A DNA stretch of 32,697 nt from Terriglobales bacterium. Lineage in GTDB: Bacteria; Acidobacteriota; Terriglobia; Terriglobales; Acidobacteriaceae. A program made the translations under genes and the position numbers. The notes beneath the pieces were generated by a model, which saw nothing but the letters and a program-made list of their open reading frames with translations, had not been told where the DNA came from and ran no database searches. The DNA lies in the NCBI GenBank assembly GCA_025927695.1, contig JAICLA010000006.1, positions 1 through 32,697 of the forward strand, in the 5' to 3' direction. Shown here piece after piece: positions 8,764 through 18,932 of this stretch (position 1 is its first letter; the number at the start of each line of letters is the position of its first letter).

Positions 8764-11700
8764 CTAGGCCTTCAGTACATCATCCTTCGTGGCCAACATC
8801 TTGTAGATGACCGGATTGACGAATGAGCCCAGCAGAAGCCGCGATATAAGTCCCGTCACGATCACTAGTGCGAACGGCTTCTGCGTATCAGAGCCGATGC
8901 CAGTGGAAAGCGCTGCGGGCAAAAGACCCAAGCTTGCGACTAGCGCCGTCATCATGATGGGGCGCAAGCGAAGGATAGATGCTTCTCGCGTCGCCGCGGC
9001 GATGTCCATACCTTGAGCGCGCAACTTGTTGATATACGAAACCAGGATGACGCCGGTCTGCACTGAGACACCTAACAGAGCCAGCAGTCCCAATCCGGAC
9101 GAGACGCTGAAGGGAGTGTTGGTAAGTTTCAATGCTACCAGCGCTCCGACGGGCCAGGTCAGAAGCACGCCCGCAGCGATTGCGATAGGGAAGCGGATGT
9201 TGCCATACAGCGCGAAGAGAATGAAGAAGATCAACAGCACGGCAAGCGGGCCCACAACTGATAGTTGCGATTTGGCCTCAAGCAACTGGCTGTATTCTCC
9301 TGTCCAATCCAGCCAGTAACCTTGCGGCAGCTTAACGTTCTTCTTCACCGCCTCTTGGCCATCTTGAACCGCTCGCGCCAAGTCCCGCCCTTCGACGCTG
9401 TATTGCACTCCGATGTACCGTGAATTGTTCTCGCGATAGATGAATGAAGCGCCCACACCTTGCTGGATGTCCGCCAATTGGTTGAGTGGAATCTGCTGAC
9501 CAGCCGGTGTGCCGATGAATAGATTGCCGATCTCTTGTGCGTTGCTGCGATACTGCGGCCGCATTCTGACTACAAGGTCGAATAGTTTTTCGCCTTGCAC
9601 GACTTGTGTGACTGCTTGCCCGCCCACTGCAGCCTGGATCACCGCTTCCACATCAGCGACGTTGACGCCGTACCGGGCGATCTTGGCGCGGTCCACTTGG
9701 ATCAGAAGTGTGGGCTGGCCGATCTCTTGAACTGCGGTCAACTCCGTGAAGCCCGGGACTTTCTGCAACACCTTCTTAATCTGCAGTGCTTTGTCCTGTA
9801 ACACGTTCAGATCGCTTCCGTAGATCTTTACTGCAAGGGCGCTTTTTAAGCCGGTGAGCGCTTCGTCAACGGCGTCCTCCGCGGGCTGCGTGTAGTTGAA
9901 GATGATGCCGGGGAATGTCACGAGCTTGCGGTTGATATCTTCGATCAATTCCTGTTTGTTACTGATCCTGCCGTCCCACGCTTTGTCGTCGTATGGCTTG
10001 AGGCCAACGTAGAATTCGCAGTTGAAGAAGCCGGTGGGATCGGTGCCGTCGTCAGGGCGCCCGAGTTCAGAGCCAACCACCGTGACTTGCGGATAAGACA
10101 TCAGAATGTCGCGGATCTGCGGCGCGATCTTACTGGACTCTTCAAATGAAATGGTCGAAGGCATGGTGGCGCGTACCCATAGCGCGCCTTCGTCGAGGTG
10201 CGGCATGAATTCGCCGCCGATAAAGGGGACAAGCGCTAGCGAAAGCCCAAAGATGATGATCGATACAACGAGTGTGGTGCGGCCATGCTTTAGGCACCAG
10301 TCGAGCTGCCTGGCGTAGAGATTCTTCAGCCAGTTGTAGACCTTATTCTCGCGCTCGTGAACACCCTTCTTGAACCAGTATGAGGCGAGCACAGGGACGA
10401 TCGTCAGTGTGAGGACCAGTGAGCCCGCCAAGGCGAACGTCATAGTGTCCGCCATTGGGTCAAACAGCTTCTCGGCGGCGCCGGTCAGCGCATAGATCGG
10501 GAGAAAGCCGGCGATGATCACGGCGACGGAGTAAAAGATCGGCCGATCGACATCTTTCGCCGCAGCTAATATCACCTGCTTCAATTCGTATTCTGTGCCT
10601 GAGCGCTCAGACAGTTCGCGATAGATGTTCTCGATCATGACGACGGTGCCGTCGATGATGATGCCGAAGTCTATGGCGCCGATGGAGAGCAGGTTGGCGG
10701 AGATGTCATGCAAGTGCAGAAATACGAATGCAAACAGTAGGCTCAGCGGAACCGTGATGGCTACGATCACCGCCGCTCGCACATTGAACAAGAAAAATAT
10801 CAGCACTAGCAGCACGAGCAACATGCCGTGAACCAGGTTTCGTTCAACGGTATCAGTGGTGAGGTGGATCAGGCTGCTGCGGTCGTAATAGGGATGGATC
10901 TTTACATCTTTGGGAAGAACGGTATTGTTCAGCTGCTCTGTCTTCTTCTCTACATCTTTGAGGACGGTCTGCGCCTGTTCTCCGCGGCGCATCAGGATCA
11001 CGCCTTCAACGGCCTCGTCGTTCTTGTTGAAGCCGAATTGACCTAGGCGAGGAGCGTGCCCAATGACGACTCTTCCGACGTCACCGATCGTGAGAGGCAC
11101 TCCGGCGTTGCTGCCTACGACGATGTTCTCAATATCTTTTGTGTCTTTTACGAGACCGATGCCGCGAACATAAAAGAATTGTCCGCCTTGCGAGTAAAAG
11201 CCGCCACCGGCGTTTGAGTTGTTAGCGGTCAGAGCCGCGATGACCTGGGGAACCGTCAGGTGGTATCCATACAAGCGACCAGGATCAAGTTCCACTTGGT
11301 ACTGCATCGTAGTGCCGCCGAATCCGGAATCGTCAGCCACGCCCGGGACCGCGCGATATCCGCGCGACACGACCCAGTCATCGATGGTTTTCAAATCTTG
11401 GGGCGAACGATCGGGGCTTTCCAGCACATAGCGATAGATAAGCCCGCTTGGACTGAACAAAGGAGAGACGTCCGGAGTGACACCGGAGGGCAGTGTTATC
11501 CCGGCGAGCCGTTCAAACACAACCTGGCGCGCAAAATACGGATCGGTGTTGTCCTGGAATGTCATGCGCACGGATGACAGCCCATACAGCGAGATGGAGC
11601 GCTCGACCACCAGATTCGGGGTGCCATTCATCTCTACTTCGAGCGGCAAGGTGACGAGGCGTTCTACTTCTTCAGCGTCGTGCCCGTCCCATTGAGTGAC

Positions 11701-11847
11701 GATCTCGACCATCGGAGGAGAGAGGTCGGGATAGGCATCGACCGGCATTCTGCGGAACGAGATGATGCCGGCGATCGTCACCGCTGCGGTGAGGATCAAC
11801 ACCAGGAACCTGTTTTGCAAGGCCAGCCGGATGATTTTATGGATCAT
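8764..11847 (-). CDS. CusA/CzcA-family heavy-metal-efflux-type RND transporter, inner-membrane pump
   Basis: 1027 aa; N-terminus FRRMPVDAYPDLSPPMVEIVTQWDG; TM4 motif DFGIIIDGTVVMIEN characteristic of HME-RND; C-terminal RND TM bundle. Confidence 0.9.
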   Translation of the reverse strand: MIHKIIRLALQNRFLVLILTAAVTIAGIISFRRMPVDAYPDLSPPMVEIVTQWDGHDAEEVERLVTLPLEVEMNGTPNLVVERSISLYGLSSVRMTFQDNTDPYFARQVVFERLAGITLPSGVTPDVSPLFSPSGLIYRYVLESPDRSPQDLKTIDDWVVSRGYRAVPGVADDSGFGGTTMQYQVELDPGRLYGYHLTVPQVIAALTANNSNAGGGFYSQGGQFFYVRGIGLVKDTKDIENIVVGSNAGVPLTIGDVGRVVIGHAPRLGQFGFNKNDEAVEGVILMRRGEQAQTVLKDVEKKTEQLNNTVLPKDVKIHPYYDRSSLIHLTTDTVERNLVHGMLLVLLVLIFFLFNVRAAVIVAITVPLSLLFAFVFLHLHDISANLLSIGAIDFGIIIDGTVVMIENIYRELSERSGTEYELKQVILAAAKDVDRPIFYSVAVIIAGFLPIYALTGAAEKLFDPMADTMTFALAGSLVLTLTIVPVLASYWFKKGVHERENKVYNWLKNLYARQLDWCLKHGRTTLVVSIIIFGLSLALVPFIGGEFMPHLDEGALWVRATMPSTISFEESSKIAPQIRDILMSYPQVTVVGSELGRPDDGTDPTGFFNCEFYVGLKPYDDKAWDGRISNKQELIEDINRKLVTFPGIIFNYTQPAEDAVDEALTGLKSALAVKIYGSDLNVLQDKALQIKKVLQKVPGFTELTAVQEIGQPTLLIQVDRAKIARYGVNVADVEAVIQAAVGGQAVTQVVQGEKLFDLVVRMRPQYRSNAQEIGNLFIGTPAGQQIPLNQLADIQQGVGASFIYRENNSRYIGVQYSVEGRDLARAVQDGQEAVKKNVKLPQGYWLDWTGEYSQLLEAKSQLSVVGPLAVLLIFFILFALYGNIRFPIAIAAGVLLTWPVGALVALKLTNTPFSVSSGLGLLALLGVSVQTGVILVSYINKLRAQGMDIAAATREASILRLRPIMMTALVASLGLLPAALSTGIGSDTQKPFALVIVTGLISRLLLGSFVNPVIYKMLATKDDVLKA

Positions 11848-11876
11848 TTAAATCGTCACCTGGAGCGAAACCTTTC

Positions 11877-13052
11877 TCACTGCTGCAAAGAATTTGCGAA
11901 TTGCAAGAACAACGCGCCATTCGCAACAACCTGATCTCCGGTTTTAAGACCGCTCTGCACTTCTGTGTTGCCGGATGCACTCGGTCCGGTTGTTACCTGC
12001 CGGCGCGCAAATTGCGCGTTGCCTTGTTGAACGTAGACATACGGTTGGTTCTCGGCGTCGCGCAGGATCGCACTGTCAGGCACGGCTATCACGTCTTGCG
12101 CTTTGCCCGCATGGACAGTGGCCACTACGTACATGTCTTTCTTGAGCAAGTCGTGAGGATTCTCAGTCACGATGCGCGCTTGCAACGTTCGCGATGTCGC
12201 GTCAACCGATGCGCCGAGGAACGAGATCTTTCCTTTGAAGACCGTGGGATAAGCCTCGGTCTTGATCTCGACTTCGTCGCCAACATGGATGTATGCGAGA
12301 TCGTGTTCGTAAACATTGACCATCACCCAGACCGTGCTCAAGTCTGAGATTGTGAAACATTGCGTGGTACCCGCTTGCAACAGCTGTCCTGGTGATACCA
12401 GCCGCTCCACAACTTCACCGGAGATGGGTGCTAGCACGGGGATCTTCGGGGAGGTTTCCTTTTCGACCGATTCGGCTTTTGGTATACCAACGATCTCTAA
12501 CCCTTGCGTGCTGGCTTGCAGATCTGCACTTGCCTGATTCTTTGCCGATTCCGCGTCTAGCAGATCCTTCTCTGAGATCGCGTGGTGGTCATAGAGGTCT
12601 TTGGCACGGGCATAATTTTTGTCAGCCACGCTGGAGGCGTCGCGCGCTTTAATGTATGCCGAGCGAAGCTGCGAAAATTCAGGACTACTGGCGTAGAGCA
12701 TGGGTTGGCCGCGCTTTACTTGTTGACCCGGCAAAGCCAGCAACTCAACCACAGGGCCGCTTACTTGGCTTATCACCGGCGTAGTGTGGAAAGCGTTGTA
12801 GGCCACTGTGCCGGTCATGTTCTGCACGCGATCCATACTGGTCGGTTTGACTGTTACGATCTGCAAATGCTGCAACTGGTCAGCAGGAATGGTGAACAGG
12901 CCGCTGTCAGCATGTGTGGGGGACGTTTCCGTTGGCTGATTCTTTTCCCCGCAGCCCGCAAGTAAGAGGGCGAGCGAAAATGTGGCGCAACAAAGCGCCA
13001 AGCTCGTGCGAATTCTCACAATGTTAAAAAGGTTCACGTTCATTTTCCTCAT
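11877..13052 (-). CDS. Efflux RND transporter periplasmic adaptor subunit (lipoprotein)
   Basis: Lipobox LLLAGC; hairpin/lipoyl segments (VSGPVVELLALPGQQVKRGQPMLYASS; VLAPISGEVVERLVSPGQLLQAG). Start overlaps the upstream gene's stop by ATGA. Confidence 0.9.
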   Translation of the reverse strand: MRKMNVNLFNIVRIRTSLALCCATFSLALLLAGCGEKNQPTETSPTHADSGLFTIPADQLQHLQIVTVKPTSMDRVQNMTGTVAYNAFHTTPVISQVSGPVVELLALPGQQVKRGQPMLYASSPEFSQLRSAYIKARDASSVADKNYARAKDLYDHHAISEKDLLDAESAKNQASADLQASTQGLEIVGIPKAESVEKETSPKIPVLAPISGEVVERLVSPGQLLQAGTTQCFTISDLSTVWVMVNVYEHDLAYIHVGDEVEIKTEAYPTVFKGKISFLGASVDATSRTLQARIVTENPHDLLKKDMYVVATVHAGKAQDVIAVPDSAILRDAENQPYVYVQQGNAQFARRQVTTGPSASGNTEVQSGLKTGDQVVANGALFLQFANSLQQ

Positions 13053-14380
13053 GGCAATTTCCTGACGCCCGTGGCTTGTTTCAGCTGCTCCAGCGCGAGC
13101 ATGTAGGCGGCTACCGCTTGCCGGTAAGCAAGTTCAGTGGCGCGGTAGCTGCGTTCAGCATCAAGAAAATCAAGCAAGCTGGCTGCACCTTTCTTGTAGG
13201 CATATTCGCTGATGTCCTTGGACTCCTGCGCGTTCTTCAGATAGCCGGAGTCATACAACTCCACGATCTGCTTGTTCACATTCAGCGCCTCATAAGCGTT
13301 GCGAACATCCGTCATTACCGTTTCGTTAGCTTCGGTGAAGGTCTCTTCCGCCTGAGTGATAGCAAATTTTGTGCGAGCCTTTTCGCCTTGGTTGCGGTCA
13401 AAGATCGGCAGCTCGATGTTGAAAAACAGCGATCCGGAACTGGAGCCCGCCACGTGGGAATAATTGAATGAGCTGCCGAGGTCGCGCTTTCCATTGGCGA
13501 TCGCCAGGAGGCTTTGGCTTTTCGCGGCTGTCACGCCTTGCTTTGCCGCCAACGCATCCGGACGTATTCCCAAAGCCTTGGCTTGCAGGTCCTCAAGGCT
13601 CAGGTTTAAAGGCTGGTATTTGAGATCGCCGGCCAAGGCGAAATCAGCCGGGACCGCGTCATATCCCACAAGTTGCCGCAAGGCGTTCATTGCCTGAACT
13701 TGGGCAAGCTGGGCAGCGGAATAATCATTTTGAAATTGCAGCATCTGAAGGCGGATCTTTAATGCGTCACCTTCGCTGATAGCACCGACCTTCAACTGGT
13801 AATTAGCGATATCGACGGTCTGTTTGAAGCTGTTCAAATCTTCGGTCGCCAGTTCGACGTTCGCTTTAGCCAGCAACGCCGCAACGTACTGCTGAGCTAC
13901 GTTGAATACGATGCCGCGCTCGCTGTCGGCTACCTGGTATTCAGTCACCGCGGTCTGGTCTTTGGCAGCTTCTATGCGGCGCTTGCGTTTGCCTCCGCGC
14001 TCGAAGGTGTACCCAACACCGATGTCGAACTGCTGAAGCTCGTCCAAGTTTTCTGCGGAGAAGGCATTGGGTGTAAACAGTGGCAGGAACTGGGAATCCC
14101 AAGAAAGAACGGGATTGGGCCTCAATGCGGCGGTGATCTCTTGCGCTTTACTTTGATCGATGGTGCTCTTCGCGGCCTTCAATGCATGGTTGTGCGCCAG
14201 GGCCAGGTCAATGGCCTGGTCCATATCAAGCGTGACCTTCTGCTGCGCGGCGGACGGGAGAGCCACGCAGAGTAGGCACAGCATAACAACTGAGGGAAGC
14301 CGGGACGAATTCCCCGCTCCCATTCTTATGAATGAACCGCGCAAAACGCGATGCAATCGACATGCACGCATGCCGGGCAC
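13049..14380 (-). CDS. TolC-family outer membrane factor
   Basis: Tandem OEP-type coiled-coil repeats (LDMDQAIDLALAHNHALKAAKSTI; AYKKGAASLLDFLDAERSYRATELAYRQAVAAYMLALEQLKQATG). True start may be internal (~14323). Confidence 0.88.
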   Translation of the reverse strand: MPGMRACRLHRVLRGSFIRMGAGNSSRLPSVVMLCLLCVALPSAAQQKVTLDMDQAIDLALAHNHALKAAKSTIDQSKAQEITAALRPNPVLSWDSQFLPLFTPNAFSAENLDELQQFDIGVGYTFERGGKRKRRIEAAKDQTAVTEYQVADSERGIVFNVAQQYVAALLAKANVELATEDLNSFKQTVDIANYQLKVGAISEGDALKIRLQMLQFQNDYSAAQLAQVQAMNALRQLVGYDAVPADFALAGDLKYQPLNLSLEDLQAKALGIRPDALAAKQGVTAAKSQSLLAIANGKRDLGSSFNYSHVAGSSSGSLFFNIELPIFDRNQGEKARTKFAITQAEETFTEANETVMTDVRNAYEALNVNKQIVELYDSGYLKNAQESKDISEYAYKKGAASLLDFLDAERSYRATELAYRQAVAAYMLALEQLKQATGVRKLP

Positions 14381-14421
14381 CTCCGAACTGTTGAGAATTT
14401 AAAGCGAGCCTGTGAGAAGTG

Positions 14422-14733
14422 CTAACTCAGCGGAGGAGGTCGGATGAAGAGGGAAAGTTCAGCAGATTGAGCCCGCGGAAATACATTCAGCGTGTGCGCC
14501 CAAGCGGCCACCTGGGCCGGAGGAACAAAGAGGGAAGCCTGCGTTATTGCGATGGACCGGGTCGAATGTACGACCGTGCAGACAGGACAGTGGCTTTGTG
14601 CATAAGCCGATTCTTGCGCCGCGTGCGTGTGAAAGGTTTGTATCAGCAGCAGGCTAGCCAACGCGAAAAGACACAGCAGAAGCGCGGCCCTGTTAGGCCG
14701 GTACGTTTTCGCAGATTGGCTTTGCGGGTACAC
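14422..14733 (-). CDS. Small membrane/exported protein with HTH(x)nHCPVC motif (DUF2946-like)
   Basis: GTG start; single hydrophobic segment ALLLCLFALASLLLIQTF followed by HTHAAQESAYAQSHCPVC; directly upstream of the RND operon on the same strand. Confidence 0.6.
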   Translation of the reverse strand: MYPQSQSAKTYRPNRAALLLCLFALASLLLIQTFHTHAAQESAYAQSHCPVCTVVHSTRSIAITQASLFVPPAQVAAWAHTLNVFPRAQSAELSLFIRPPPLS

Positions 14734-14864
14734 GTTTACCTGCGGCTATTCTAACCGATAAGTCAAATCGGGACGATTTACTTAATGGGGGTCGGCCGAA
14801 TCTCCGCTGAAACGCTGCATTTTCGGCTTCGTGGCGGGTCATACGCGCTCTTTACTGTTTGTTG

Positions 14865-15269
14865 TCAATCGGGTACGACGGCTGTGGCTTCGATCTCCAC
14901 TTTTGCCCGCGGCTCGATCAACCCTTTGACTTCAATGACCGACATCGCGGGAAAGTGTGTTCCCATGGCATTGCGATACGCCTCTCCAATTTTTGTCTGC
15001 GAGGCTAGGTATTCGTGTTTGTCAGTGATGTACCAGGTCATGCGCGTGATGTGTCCGGGCTCACCTCGCCCGGCTCGCAATACCGTTAACACGTTTTTCA
15101 GAGCCTGTTCGACTTGTTCGGCCAGATCATCGCTTTCAAATCTTGCCGTCAGCGGATCCCACCCGACTTGCCCTGCAATGAATACAACCCTACCTCGCGA
15201 AGTCATGCCGTGCGCGTAGCCTCTGCCGCGCGGCCAACCTTCTGGAGTGAGGAATCTTTCATCGCTCAT
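14865..15269 (-). CDS. RidA/YjgF/Rid-superfamily protein
   Basis: 134 aa, Rid fold signature (RVVFIAGQVGWDP...LKNVLTVLRAGRGEPGHITRMTWYITD...KVEIEATAVVPD). ATGA overlap with the upstream ligase gene. Confidence 0.85.
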   Translation of the reverse strand: MSDERFLTPEGWPRGRGYAHGMTSRGRVVFIAGQVGWDPLTARFESDDLAEQVEQALKNVLTVLRAGRGEPGHITRMTWYITDKHEYLASQTKIGEAYRNAMGTHFPAMSVIEVKGLIEPRAKVEIEATAVVPD

Positions 15270-16924
15270 CGCGTTTCGCTCCTGTTCTTCCCGGTACTCT
15301 GCCGTAAGACATAACGCTGGATCTTGCCTGTGTTTGTTTTCGGTAGTGCGTCCATGAACTCTACTGCGCGCGGATATTTATAGGGCGCGATCTGTGACTT
15401 CACAAAATCTTGAAGCTCATGTGCCAGTTCTGCTGACGTTGCGATACCCAGTTGTGGGACGATGCACGCTTTTACGATCTGTCCGCGCTCTTCGTCGGGG
15501 ACGCCGATGACCGCACATTCGGCCACCTTGGGATGAGTGAGGAGCACAGATTCTACTTCGACGCCGGAGATGTTGTAGCCTGACGAAATGATCATGTCAT
15601 CCGTCCGTCCCTGGAACCAGAAGTATCCGTCGGCATCCATGCGATAGGCGTCGCCGGTCAGGTTCCAGCCGTTCTGCACATATAGTTGTTGGCTCTCAAG
15701 ATTGTTGAGATATCGGCAGCCCGTGGGACCTTGGACTGTTAGCTTTCCCACCGTGCCGATGGGAACATCTTTTCCGTCTTTTCCCACCACGCGGGCGCGA
15801 TATCCCGGACACACTTTGCCGGTCGCACCAGGACGCATATCTTCTTCTGACGCACCGATGAATATATGCAACATCTCCGTGGAGCCGATGCCGTCGATGA
15901 TGCGAAGTCCAGTTTCCTTAAGCCACGCTTCGAAAGTTGCCGGGGGTAAAGGCTCGCCTGCGGATACGCATTTCCGCAGAGAAGAGACGTCATAGTTTTT
16001 TACGGACTTCAGCATTCCTCGATAGGCGGTAGGAGCGGTGAAGCAGACGCTTGCGCGATTGTCTTGAATGCCTTGCAGCAGATGAGCGGGCGTGGTCTGC
16101 TCTAACAAAAGAGTAGCGGCACCTATGCGCATAGGGAAAAGGATAAGTCCGCCGAGCGCGTATGTGAATGCCAGTGGCGGTGTACCGCAAAAAATGTCAT
16201 CACTGATCGGCTTCACGATGTGCTTCGGGAAACACTCCGTCGCTGCGATCAGGTCACGATGGAAGTGCATCGTGCCTTTGCTGCGTCCAGTTGTCCCGGA
16301 AGTGAAGGCGATGATGGCAACGTCATCGGCAGCGGTATTGCAGTTGTCGAATGTTGTGGCCTCATCGGCGGCTTGTATCTCGAGAGATTCGCGGCCGCCA
16401 TTCCCAAACAACACAACTTTTGAACCCGTCCAATTCCCGAAAGCTTGTTTGCATTCCTCGGCCACACGATGATCGCAAAGGGCAAGATCGATCTTTGCCG
16501 TGCTGGCAATATGTGTCAGCTCGCGCGAACGCAGCAACGGATTCGTATTCACCACAACTCCGCCGGCTTTGATCACTCCGAACCAACATGCCACCAGCAT
16601 GGGGTGGTTGAATCCGCGCAGAAGCACGCGATTGCCAGGTACTAGGCCAAAATGATGCACCAAAACATTCGCGATACGATTTGCCGTCTCATAAAGCCTG
16701 CGATAACTCCAGGTACCCTCGGCGTGCAGGTACGCGACGCGCTCGCCCCATCCTTTGCCTATAGCATCGTCCAGCAGGGTGCTGGCGCAATTGAGGTGCT
16801 CGGTCTGGCAATCAGGGATTCCGGTCACATCGATCACCGGCCACATATCGCGCGGAGGCAGTGACTCGGCGCAGAAAGTATCTACGTGGGCCGAGCGCAC
16901 GGAATTAGCTGTGGTCTTCACCAA
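15266..16924 (-). CDS. AMP-forming aryl-CoA ligase, probable 2-aminobenzoate-CoA ligase
   Basis: AMP-binding motif FTSGTTGRSKGTMHFHRD; GDAYRMDADGYFWFQGRTDDMI; PKTNTGKIQRYVLR. Specificity inferred from the neighbouring ACMR-type gene. Confidence 0.8.
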   Translation of the reverse strand: MVKTTANSVRSAHVDTFCAESLPPRDMWPVIDVTGIPDCQTEHLNCASTLLDDAIGKGWGERVAYLHAEGTWSYRRLYETANRIANVLVHHFGLVPGNRVLLRGFNHPMLVACWFGVIKAGGVVVNTNPLLRSRELTHIASTAKIDLALCDHRVAEECKQAFGNWTGSKVVLFGNGGRESLEIQAADEATTFDNCNTAADDVAIIAFTSGTTGRSKGTMHFHRDLIAATECFPKHIVKPISDDIFCGTPPLAFTYALGGLILFPMRIGAATLLLEQTTPAHLLQGIQDNRASVCFTAPTAYRGMLKSVKNYDVSSLRKCVSAGEPLPPATFEAWLKETGLRIIDGIGSTEMLHIFIGASEEDMRPGATGKVCPGYRARVVGKDGKDVPIGTVGKLTVQGPTGCRYLNNLESQQLYVQNGWNLTGDAYRMDADGYFWFQGRTDDMIISSGYNISGVEVESVLLTHPKVAECAVIGVPDEERGQIVKACIVPQLGIATSAELAHELQDFVKSQIAPYKYPRAVEFMDALPKTNTGKIQRYVLRQSTGKNRSETR

Positions 16925-16926
16925 TG

Positions 16927-18108
16927 TCAGCTCTGACTTTGCTTGGCCGCGCCTAACACCTGGCCGGCGATTATCAGTTTCTGGATCTCGCTGGTGCCTT
17001 CATAAATGCGCAGTGCGCGCACTTCGCGATACAACCGCTCCACGGTCGCGCCGGCTATCACTCCTTTGGCGCCCAGCAATTGCACGGCGTTGTCCACGAT
17101 CCATTGCGCTGATTCAGTGGCATGGAGTTTCGCCATTCCGGATTCGCGGTTGATGCGTTGTGTGCCAGTGTCGCGCAACCAAGCTGCTCGATAGACCAGA
17201 AGCGCACTCGCATCGATGCCTGTCGCCATATCCGCGATCTTTGTTTGCGTGATCTGGAAGGCTGAGAGCGGTTGGCCAAATGCAGTGCGTTCGGTAGTGT
17301 GTGTGATCGCTTCATCGAGCGCGCGGCGCGAAAACCCGAGTGCTGCCGCCCCTACCGTCGTGCGAAAGATGTCCAGCGTACCCAAAGCTGCATTCATGCC
17401 CTTGCCAACTTCTCCCACGATCGCGTCAACGTTCACCCTGCAATCTTTGAGTCGAACTGTTCCTAGCGGGTGTGGCGCCATTACTTCGATCCGTTCGGGT
17501 ATGTTTAGTCCGGGATTGTTGGAGTTCACCACGAGTGCGATGAATCGTCGCTCTTTCTCTTCTGCCATGCGACAGAAGACCACATAGTGGTCAGCGATAC
17601 CCGCGTTGGATATCCACGTCTTTTCGCCGTTGATGACAAAGTGATCGCCGTCACGGCGGGCGGTGGTGGTCATTGCGTTCAGATCAGAGCCAGCCTCTTT
17701 CTCTGAGATGGCAAATGCTCCGATGGTTTTACCTGCGGCGATATTCGGAAGAATCTTTTTCTTTAGTTCATCTGAGGCGAAGAGAGTGATTGGACCAATG
17801 CCCAATCCCTGCAAAGCGAAGCAGAACTCTACTAATCCGGAATGCTGCGCAAGCGCTTCACGGATCAGGCAGAGGGACCGCACGTCCAGTGCTTCATGAA
17901 CACCTCCGAAGGCTTTCGGTACCACATACTTGAGCCAGCCTGCGCTGCCCAGAATCGATACGACCTTCCGGCATGCCTCATCAACCGGCAGACGGTGCGA
18001 ATCTTCGAACAATGTTTCATTCGCGTCGCACCACGCTTCAATATCCGCGGCGAGCTTGCGATGCGAATCGTCAAAGAACGGCCACGCGAGATAGGTCTTG
18101 TCTGCCAC
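16927..18108 (-). CDS. Acyl-CoA dehydrogenase
   Basis: FAISEKEAGSD, GEKTWISNAG, RAFGQPLSAFQ-type and RIYEGTSEIQKLIIAGQVLG signatures. Confidence 0.9.
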   Translation of the reverse strand: MADKTYLAWPFFDDSHRKLAADIEAWCDANETLFEDSHRLPVDEACRKVVSILGSAGWLKYVVPKAFGGVHEALDVRSLCLIREALAQHSGLVEFCFALQGLGIGPITLFASDELKKKILPNIAAGKTIGAFAISEKEAGSDLNAMTTTARRDGDHFVINGEKTWISNAGIADHYVVFCRMAEEKERRFIALVVNSNNPGLNIPERIEVMAPHPLGTVRLKDCRVNVDAIVGEVGKGMNAALGTLDIFRTTVGAAALGFSRRALDEAITHTTERTAFGQPLSAFQITQTKIADMATGIDASALLVYRAAWLRDTGTQRINRESGMAKLHATESAQWIVDNAVQLLGAKGVIAGATVERLYREVRALRIYEGTSEIQKLIIAGQVLGAAKQSQS

Positions 18109-18110
18109 GG

Positions 18111-18932
18111 TCAGTTGCCCTCAAACACCGGTGTCTGTTTTTTTGCGAATGCCACATATGCGCGCTCGAAGTCCGCAGTATTCATGCATCGCGCTTGAGC
18201 TTCGGCCTCGGCGTCGATGGCTTCCTCGATGCTCATGTTCCATTCTTCATTGAGACAATTCTTGGTGATGGAATGGGCGATGGTGGGACCACTCGCAAGG
18301 GAATGCGCCGTGGCGAGCGCTTCTGCTCGCAATACATCAGGGTTCACGACTCTGTTGAAGAATGCCCACCGTTCAGCCTCTTCGCCGGGCATAAAGCGAC
18401 CCGTATAAAGCAGTTCTGACGCACGGCCGTGTCCGATGATCCGTGGCAAAATAGCGCACGCCCCCATGTCTGCACCTGAAAGCCCGACGCGAACAAACAA
18501 AAAACCGACTTTGCTGCGCGCGGTTCCGATACGCAGATCGCTGGCCATCGCCAGAATCGCGCCCGCACCGGCGCAAATTCCATCCACCGCCGCAATGATC
18601 GGCTGCGGACACGCGCGCATGGCTTTCACAAGGCTGCCGGTCATACGGGTAAATGCTAAAAGCTTGTCTGTATTTTTCTTGGCGCGCATCTCCACCAATG
18701 GGCCGATGATCTCATGCACATCGCCGCCGGAACAGAAATTGTCTCCCGCACCTGTGATCACGACGCACTTCACTTCCGGAATATGCTGCAGCCGCCGGAA
18801 TGTATCTACCAATTCACCGTAGGAGTCAAAGGTGAGCGGATTCTTCTTTTTCGGACGCGACAGAGTGATCACCGCCACGTTGCCTTCTATCTGCCACAGG
18901 AAATGTTTCGGAGCGATCTCAGAAGCGTTCAT
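18111..18932 (-). CDS. Enoyl-CoA hydratase/isomerase family protein
   Basis: Crotonase motifs [56 protein letters not shown]. Confidence 0.9.
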   Translation of the reverse strand: MNASEIAPKHFLWQIEGNVAVITLSRPKKKNPLTFDSYGELVDTFRRLQHIPEVKCVVITGAGDNFCSGGDVHEIIGPLVEMRAKKNTDKLLAFTRMTGSLVKAMRACPQPIIAAVDGICAGAGAILAMASDLRIGTARSKVGFLFVRVGLSGADMGACAILPRIIGHGRASELLYTGRFMPGEEAERWAFFNRVVNPDVLRAEALATAHSLASGPTIAHSITKNCLNEEWNMSIEEAIDAEAEAQARCMNTADFERAYVAFAKKQTPVFEGN

